Assembly: GCA_963775395.1 (NCBI GenBank)
Contig: CAVZIX010000005.1
Span: 124,001-188,000 of the forward strand
Direction: 5' to 3'
Length of the DNA stretch: 64,000 nt
From: JAIBJN01 sp963775395
Lineage (GTDB): Bacteria; Actinomycetota; Thermoleophilia; Gaiellales; Gaiellaceae
Both the position numbers and the translations under genes were made by a program. Under the pieces are notes generated by a model that did no database searches, was not told the origin of the DNA, and worked only from the letters and a program-made list of their open reading frames with translations. Each line of letters begins with the position of its first letter. Position 1 is the stretch's first letter. Shown here one piece after another: positions 58,857 through 64,000 of the stretch.

Positions 58857-61780
58857 TGCCTCTTCACCCGGCACATGGGCGCGAGATCGCACCAGGACGG
58901 GCAGCCGGCGTCGCCGAGCGGGTCGTGGCGCACGTCGCCGCCGCGGATGCGGCCGACAAAGCCACGGGCGTGGTCGGTCGCCCGGTCGATCTGCGCCCAG
59001 AACTCGTCCTCGTCGCGGTAGTCGTTCTTCTGGAAGCCGGGGATGCCGTCCTCCTTGGCCGAGGCCCGCAGGAGCCCGCGTGCGTCGCGGTCGCCGGCGA
59101 GCGCCCGGTAGAGCCCGCCGAGCGGCTCGATCCCGACGAGGTCGCGGAGGACGAGCATGTAGAGCGGGATCTGGAGCTTCAGCTCCGAGTCGATCTTCGC
59201 CGCCGAAAAGGCCGTCTTGCCCGACTTGTAGTCCCACACGATCCCGCGGGCGCTGAAGGGGTCGACGTCGATGCGGTCGATCTTGCCCGAGAGCGCGAAG
59301 CCGCCCAGGTCGAGGCCGCGCTGAAGCTCGGGCGACGAGCGCTCGGTCCCGAACGAGACCTCGAAGCGGCGCGGGACGAGCGGGGCCTCGGTCTCCGCCT
59401 CGTCGCGAACGAACTGCTCGAGGTCGCGCCAGAGCTGACCTTCGAGCTCGCGGCGCTCCAGGTCGGAGAGCTCCTGGCGGATGCCGTCCAGCGCCTCGTC
59501 GAAGCACCGGCGCAGGAAGCGCACCGCGTCCTCGATGCGCGCCGCGTCGACGCCTTCGATGCCCAGCTCCTTGGGCAGCCCTGCGAAGAAGCGGTGCAGC
59601 GTCGTGTGGGCAATCGAGCCACGCAGCTTGGCGTCGACCTCGGCGTCGATCGAGCGCGGCGAGACGACGCGCTCGACGAACCAGATCGACGAGCAGGTGG
59701 CGAAGGCCTCCAGCTCGGTCACGTTGAAGGTCGTGCGACCGGCGAGCTCGGCGAGGACGGCGGGATTCGAGAGCTCGGTGGGCCTGTCGAAGGCGCTCCG
59801 CGCACGGTCGAGGCGGCGCTCCCAGCCGTTGGCGAGAGCCAGCGCCTCGGCGCCCGACGTATCGTCCGAGGCCAGCGCGGCGAGCGAGCGGAGACGCTCC
59901 CGCTCCGTTGGTGCATCCTCGAGGGGCCACGTGAGCGCGGAAAGCGCGCGCCTGCGCGTCCAGCGCGCCACGTCGGAGGGGTCGAAGAGGCCGCGCACCT
60001 CGTGCCAGAACGGGCTCGCCTGGCGCGGGCCGCCGTCATCGGTCGCCGCCTCGCGGACGAGCGTCAGGCGACGGGACGGGCGGGTGCACGCGGCGTAGAA
60101 GAGGAACCGCTCGCGCGCGACGATGTCGGGGCGGACGAGGCGCGCGCGCGTCCGCTCGTCGAGGTCGCGCCGTGCGTCGTCGTCGAGGAACGGCGAGGCC
60201 GTCGACCGCCGGGGAAGGCTGCCCTCCTCGAGGCCGAGCACGAAGACGGCTTCGAAGCGGCGTGTGCGAGCGCGGAGGAGGTCGATCACCGCCACCCGGC
60301 CCGGCTCGGCGGCGCCGGCCAGGCGAACCGGCACGCGCTCGAGCGCGGCGAGCACATCCTCACGGCTGACCGCGCCCGCAAGGTCGCGCCAGCCCTCGAG
60401 CTCCCGCAGCAGGCGCAGGACCTGCTCGTGGGCACGCAGGTCGACCCGGGAAGACTCGCTCGCGGGCGGTGACTCGAGCCCGTGGGCGGCGCGCAGCATG
60501 CCCGTCGCCAGCACGCGGACAGCCTCGGTCGGCGAGGGAGCGGCGCGGACGTCGTCGAGCTGAGGCAGCGGCTGGCCGCGCAGGCGCACAGTCCGCTCCT
60601 CGATGTCGGTGCGGACGCCGTTGCCGCGCAAGCGGCCCTCCAGGTAGTCCGCGTGCGCGCGCGGCAGGCCCGAGTACGGCGAGCGGAGGAACCCGAAGAG
60701 GTCGCGTCGCCCTTCGCCCTGCCACAAGAAGCGAAGCGCTGAGAGGAGTGCATGGCCGAAGGGGATCTGGCCGAGGCGCACACGTCCCTCGAAGGCGAAG
60801 GGGACACCGGCCGTCGAGAGCGCCGTCTCGAGCGGCGCGCGGAGGCGGTCGAGGGACGGGCAGACGAGCGCGATCTCCTCCGGCGCCGTGCCGTCGCGCA
60901 CGAGCCGCAGCACCTCGTCGGCGACGAGCTCCAGCGTCCCGCGCGACCCTGCCGCCTCGAGGAAGCGCACGGCGCCCTCGAGCGGCGGTGGATCGAGCCT
61001 CTCACCCTCGCTGAAGAGCGACCGCTCGAGGTGGGCGAGCGCCGGATGGGCGATCTCCGCGTACGCGGGAGGGAGCTCCTCCACCCGCCCGTCCGCGAGG
61101 CCGCCCAGGTCGGCCGCCGTCCGGCCGAGCGAGGCGAAGGCGGGACGCCCGGGCTCGTACGGAAGCGAGACGGACACGTCCGTGCGGCCGGCGAGCGCCT
61201 GGACGAGGGCCCACTGCGCGCCGGTCAGGTCCTCGAAGCCATACGCGAGCACGGGCCTGCCCTCCCACGCGGCCAGCTCGCTCTCGACCCGCTCGACGGC
61301 ATAGCGGCGCTCGAGATCACGGTCGCTGAGCTCGAGCTGCTCGAGCTCCTCGCGGTAGGCACGGTAGAGAGGCGCCAGGTCTCCGCCCGCCTCGTCCGGG
61401 TCGACGAGCCCGGACTCGAGCTCGGAGATCGCGGACAGCAGGGTCTCGCCGAAGCCCGCGAAACGGGAGGACGGCCCGAGGCCGTTCAGGCTTGCGCCCG
61501 CGAGAGCGCGGCGAAGGACGAGCGTCCGCTGCGCGTCGGTGACGACGGGCGGGCGGCGGTCACCGCCGCGCGCGACCAGGTCGAAGAGGTCGTCGAACGT
61601 GCCGATCGTCCCGCCGAGCAGCGCCGGACGGCGTGCGAGCAGGTCCCGCTCCACGCGGTCGACCTCCGCCCGGTTCGGGACGACGAGGAACGGCTCGCGC
61701 TCGAGGTTCTCGAGGTATCGATCGAGGAGCCGCGCGACCTTCCCCGCATTCGCCGGGCCAACCAGCAGCGAGAGCGGCAC
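58853..61780 (-). CDS. addB: Helicase-like/nuclease subunit AddB
   Basis: A 975-residue partner of AddA. N-terminal Walker-like GPANAGKV lacks the usual Ser/Thr after Lys, so ATP binding is doubtful. Helicase-fold remnants: VFVLGLEEGSLPRR, RERFLFYAACTRPSRRLTL. C-terminal PD-(D/E)XK nuclease SGKIDRIDVD...GIVWDYKSGKT, plus cysteines in ATCSSIWF and GCPSWCDLAPMC for a likely 4Fe-4S cluster. TAAGAT (61787-61792) ends 6 nt before GTG 61780, suggesting a leaderless addBA message. Confidence 0.9.
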   Translation of the reverse strand: MPLSLLVGPANAGKVARLLDRYLENLEREPFLVVPNRAEVDRVERDLLARRPALLGGTIGTFDDLFDLVARGGDRRPPVVTDAQRTLVLRRALAGASLNGLGPSSRFAGFGETLLSAISELESGLVDPDEAGGDLAPLYRAYREELEQLELSDRDLERRYAVERVESELAAWEGRPVLAYGFEDLTGAQWALVQALAGRTDVSVSLPYEPGRPAFASLGRTAADLGGLADGRVEELPPAYAEIAHPALAHLERSLFSEGERLDPPPLEGAVRFLEAAGSRGTLELVADEVLRLVRDGTAPEEIALVCPSLDRLRAPLETALSTAGVPFAFEGRVRLGQIPFGHALLSALRFLWQGEGRRDLFGFLRSPYSGLPRAHADYLEGRLRGNGVRTDIEERTVRLRGQPLPQLDDVRAAPSPTEAVRVLATGMLRAAHGLESPPASESSRVDLRAHEQVLRLLRELEGWRDLAGAVSREDVLAALERVPVRLAGAAEPGRVAVIDLLRARTRRFEAVFVLGLEEGSLPRRSTASPFLDDDARRDLDERTRARLVRPDIVARERFLFYAACTRPSRRLTLVREAATDDGGPRQASPFWHEVRGLFDPSDVARWTRRRALSALTWPLEDAPTERERLRSLAALASDDTSGAEALALANGWERRLDRARSAFDRPTELSNPAVLAELAGRTTFNVTELEAFATCSSIWFVERVVSPRSIDAEVDAKLRGSIAHTTLHRFFAGLPKELGIEGVDAARIEDAVRFLRRCFDEALDGIRQELSDLERRELEGQLWRDLEQFVRDEAETEAPLVPRRFEVSFGTERSSPELQRGLDLGGFALSGKIDRIDVDPFSARGIVWDYKSGKTAFSAAKIDSELKLQIPLYMLVLRDLVGIEPLGGLYRALAGDRDARGLLRASAKEDGIPGFQKNDYRDEDEFWAQIDRATDHARGFVGRIRGGDVRHDPLGDAGCPSWCDLAPMCRVKRQ

Positions 61781-61795
61781 CGACCCATCTTACCC

Positions 61796-61842
61796 GCCAC
61801 TCCGGAGGCCCCCTCGTCCCCCGGAGTGGCGTTCGAGAACGC
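61796..61842 (-). terminator. Hairpins after the small Cys-rich gene
   Basis: GCCACTCCGG/CCGGAGTGGC (61796-61830, 10-bp stem, 15-nt loop) and GCGTTC-GA-GAACGC (61829-61842) follow the gene stop at 61844. There is no T-run. They lie between this gene and the addB promoter. Confidence 0.45.
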
Positions 61843-61843
61843 T

Positions 61844-62038
61844 CTAGACCGCGGACTTCGGCCGGCGGCCCCGGCGCGCCGCGGCCCGTCCGGGCATCTT
61901 GCCCGCGCAGTCGTCGCAGAGGTCGGCGGCCTTCGCGCCCCGGCGCGCGTCGGTGTAGGTGATGCGCAGTGCGGCGCCCTTACCCTCTCCGACTTCGGTA
62001 TTACAATTGTCACAAACCAGGATCGTCTTTCGGGCCAC
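61844..62038 (-). CDS. Small zinc-ribbon protein
   Basis: A 64-residue basic protein with two CxxC knuckles (VCDNCNTEVGEG and LCDDCAGKM) and an Arg-rich tail GRAAARRGRRPKSAV. It may bind nucleic acid. GTG start with GGGAGG at 5 nt. Confidence 0.7.
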   Translation of the reverse strand: MARKTILVCDNCNTEVGEGKGAALRITYTDARRGAKAADLCDDCAGKMPGRAAARRGRRPKSAV

Positions 62039-62096
62039 GTGTTCCTCCCTATTTCGGGTGGCTGGGGAGAATGACCATACAGAAATCGAGCGCGAA

Positions 62097-63275
62097 CTAC
62101 CGGGAGGTAATGTCGGCGTCCGCGAACGCGCCCATCGTGTGTCGCGTTCGGGAAACGTCATTGTCCTCTACCTCGGTGTGGGCGAAGTAATGGGACACGA
62201 TCCCATAGCCTTCGCGCATGCTGTCCGACGATTCGTCATCGCGCCGAATGCCCGAGATCGAATTCTCGCGGATATCGCACATCGAGTAGTCGCTGCAGAG
62301 GATGCCGATCCCGACGCCGTCCTCGACCGTGTTCCCATCCACAGTGGCCATGGCCATTTCAGTCACGGTGATGCCTCGCAGCGTCGTCTGGCGCACGTGG
62401 TTGTCGACGGCCATCGCGTGCACCGAGTCGAGGAAGATGCCTTCCTGCCCGCCGGTCAGCAGGCAGTTCTCGACCATGCTCGGCTCGAGGTCTGCGGTGA
62501 ACGAGATGTCGATTCCCTGGCCGAACTCGTTCCCGACCATCGAGACGGAGCAGTCGCGGATGGTGACCTCGCTCCGGCGCACGTTGATCCCGTCCAGGTG
62601 CGCACCGAGGATGCTCACACGTTCGATGAGGACGTTCTCCGCCAGATCGACCTGGATTCCATGGTCGCCCCCGATCACCGTGACGTTCCGGATCGTGACG
62701 TCGTCGGCCGTGACGATGATCCCTCCGCGGACGACGGCTCCGGGCTCGCCGATCAGGTGCTGTGAGTGGTCGAGCACCAGCGGGCCCTGATGCACGCCCG
62801 CGGACAGGTGGACGACCGGCGGCTGCGTCGCCCAGGCCACTCCGCCCGCGGCGGCGAGGACGACGAGCGCCGTCGCGGCCGCACCAGGCCCCACACGGCC
62901 GAGCTCGCCGCCGTCCTCCCCGTACGAGAGCCGCGCGAGCGGAAAGACGGCGTGGCCGAGGGCCTGCGTGAGCAGCCAGGCACCGACGAAGAAGCCGAGC
63001 GCGCCGGCGAGCGGCGCCTCGACCTGCAGGAGCCGGGCGAGCCCCATGACCAGCCCGAGCTCGAGCAGGCCGAGCGGAACCGCCGCCCAGCCAGGCTGGT
63101 AAGGGACGAGCCGGTGATAGGCGGCGTCGAGCGCGAGACCGACCCCCAGCATGAGGCCGGCGAGCTCGACCGGCCACCAGGCGTCGAGCGCGAGCGCGAG
63201 CACGCAGGCGACGAGGAGGGGTGCGAGCGCCGCTGCGACCCGGGACTCGACGCGGCCTCTCAGCGTGTATGCCAC
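62097..63275 (-). CDS. Membrane protein with right-handed beta-helix domain
   Basis: A 392-residue protein: about five TM segments in the first 150 residues, then a parallel beta-helix with NosD-like rungs (HLIGEPGAVVRGGIIVTADDVTIRNVTVIGGDHGIQVDLAENVLIERVSILG, then DGINVRRSEVTIRDCSVSMVG, GIFLDSVHAMAVDNHV, MATVDGNTVEDGVGIGIL). It could bind copper or sugars. GTG start overlaps the upstream FAD protein stop by 16 nt. Confidence 0.8.
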   Translation of the reverse strand: MAYTLRGRVESRVAAALAPLLVACVLALALDAWWPVELAGLMLGVGLALDAAYHRLVPYQPGWAAVPLGLLELGLVMGLARLLQVEAPLAGALGFFVGAWLLTQALGHAVFPLARLSYGEDGGELGRVGPGAAATALVVLAAAGGVAWATQPPVVHLSAGVHQGPLVLDHSQHLIGEPGAVVRGGIIVTADDVTIRNVTVIGGDHGIQVDLAENVLIERVSILGAHLDGINVRRSEVTIRDCSVSMVGNEFGQGIDISFTADLEPSMVENCLLTGGQEGIFLDSVHAMAVDNHVRQTTLRGITVTEMAMATVDGNTVEDGVGIGILCSDYSMCDIRENSISGIRRDDESSDSMREGYGIVSHYFAHTEVEDNDVSRTRHTMGAFADADITSR

Positions 63276-64000
63276 GCAGCCACCTTTCGCGCGAAGCGGC
63301 GCGCCGCGTACTTGGCTCCCATGAGCGTGTCGGCGGCCGGGAAGGCCCATTGCGCGGGCACGCCCGCCAGAGCCAGCGTACGGGTCGCGTCCGTGAGCGA
63401 GTCGACCGTCGAGTCCGGGGTGAGGACGATCCACTCGCCCGCGGTCTCGAGCGCATGCTCGGCGACGAGGCGGGCGAGCAGCGGGTCGTGCCGGAAGCCG
63501 CGCTCGAACCCGGTCGCGCACACCACCTGCGGCGCACCGTTCAGCTCCGCGGCGACCTTGAACCGGCCTGCTCGGCGCGCGGCCTCGACGGGCTCGTCCC
63601 AGCGACGGCCCGCCGGGTAGGACGGCGCGCCGAAGCGCTCGAGGACCGAGACTCGCTCGGCCTGTGACATCTTGTGGAAGCCGGCGAGCCCGCGGCGGCT
63701 GAAGAGCACCCGCGGGAGGTTGAGCGGGCGCCGCTCGGGCTCGCGCCGGCGCACGGAGATCACGGAAGCTCCTGCGTCGAGCGCGTTCAGCCACTCGGTC
63801 GCGGCGGCCATGCCGGCCCCCACGATCTCCACGGTGTCGTCGAACTCGTGCGGCTCGTACGCGTGCACCGCGCGGGGGTCGCTCTCGAGCCCCTCGGGCC
63901 AGGCGAGGCCTGGGTGGCCCGGCGCGAGCAGGACGTGCGGGAAGACGCCGTGCCCGTCCACCTCGAACCCGCCCTCGACCGCCCGCAGGCGCTCGACGCG
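63260..64000 (-). CDS. FAD-dependent oxidoreductase, partial
   Basis: A C-terminal fragment of about 247 residues; the reading frame stays open to the window edge (upstream residues RVERLRAVEGGF before GTG 63961), so the start is outside. A nucleotide-binding block TVEIVGAGMAAATEWLNALDAGASVISVRRRE and a later VVCATGFERGF are typical of flavin monooxygenase/pyridine nucleotide reductases. Substrate unknown. Overlaps the beta-helix protein gene. Confidence 0.75.
   Translation of the reverse strand, partial: RVERLRAVEGGFEVDGHGVFPHVLLAPGHPGLAWPEGLESDPRAVHAYEPHEFDDTVEIVGAGMAAATEWLNALDAGASVISVRRREPERRPLNLPRVLFSRRGLAGFHKMSQAERVSVLERFGAPSYPAGRRWDEPVEAARRAGRFKVAAELNGAPQVVCATGFERGFRHDPLLARLVAEHALETAGEWIVLTPDSTVDSLTDATRTLALAGVPAQWAFPAADTLMGAKYAARRFARKVAAWHTR

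Noticed and set aside
55476..61780. Defence island built on AddAB
   Set aside because: Domain content, gene order and neighbours are those of the housekeeping repair complex.

Overview
The window is 64 kb of very GC-rich, gene-dense bacterial chromosome with no phage, transposon, integron or CRISPR content. Several traits point to a high-GC actinobacterium. These are a CysO/CysM/Mec-type cysteine locus, two F420-type luciferase-like oxidoreductases, a CGAAC-N4-GTTCG SOS box, a GGAAC-N18-GTT (SigR/SigH-type) promoter in front of trxB, a Streptomyces-type subtilisin-inhibitor lipoprotein, a DUF3105 protein, and many start codons 6-10 nt behind a TANNNT box (leaderless transcripts). AddAB instead of RecBCD and the overall gene mix suggest a deep-branching lineage such as Thermoleophilia (Gaiellales/Solirubrobacterales). 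That placement is inference.

Layout. 0-5.9 kb: a TPR protein divergent from a sulfur-carrier/cysteine operon (N-terminal rhodanese + MoeB E1, a CysO-CysM fusion protein, a JAMM hydrolase), then a lipoprotein, pterin carbinolamine dehydratase, an SSI-like inhibitor and a secreted protein. 6-9.5 kb: aldo/keto reductase, M20 peptidase, VOC protein and a CNNM/CBS gene broken by four +1 frameshifts. 9.6-20.9 kb: NagA-like deacetylase divergent from a NarL-type two-component pair, FAD and VOC enzymes, an F420-type oxidoreductase/cupin/Asp-box propeller/VOC operon, an OLD nuclease, an ECF sigma factor with its membrane partner, and a ring-cleaving-type dioxygenase. 20.9-29.3 kb: a leftward, overlapping run of MFS, tag, GT2, aroE (one +1 frameshift), hydantoinase, F420-type enzyme and a cysteine-repeat lipoprotein, then a VOC dioxygenase. 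29.4-42.2 kb: secreted beta-helix protein, gamma-glutamyltransferase, DHA2 efflux pump with a leader peptide, membrane proteins, PadR regulator with a clear promoter/operator, tRNA-fMet, Ppx/GppA, CBS, NfeD, S55 protease, tRNA-Leu and DUF3105. 42.2-64 kb: DNA repair and stress functions (dinG-like helicase with SOS box, rmuC, trxB, nth, addA, addB), a sensor kinase, an eRF1-like baeRF protein, a nitrilase/aminotransferase/EamA operon and a membrane beta-helix protein. An unannotated 260-nt structured RNA with its own promoter and terminator lies at 48.3-48.6 kb.

Working together. The first operon can make a protein-bound thiocarboxylate (E1 + CysO), use it for cysteine synthesis (CysM) and release the product (Mec). 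The carrier's Gly-Gly end is fused in frame to CysM, so a cleavage step would be needed. Repair genes cluster in the last 22 kb, and both the oxidative-stress and SOS control sites fall there. Many genes overlap by 1-4 nt. At two or three junctions the best start codon is a CTG overlapping the previous TGA (CTGA).
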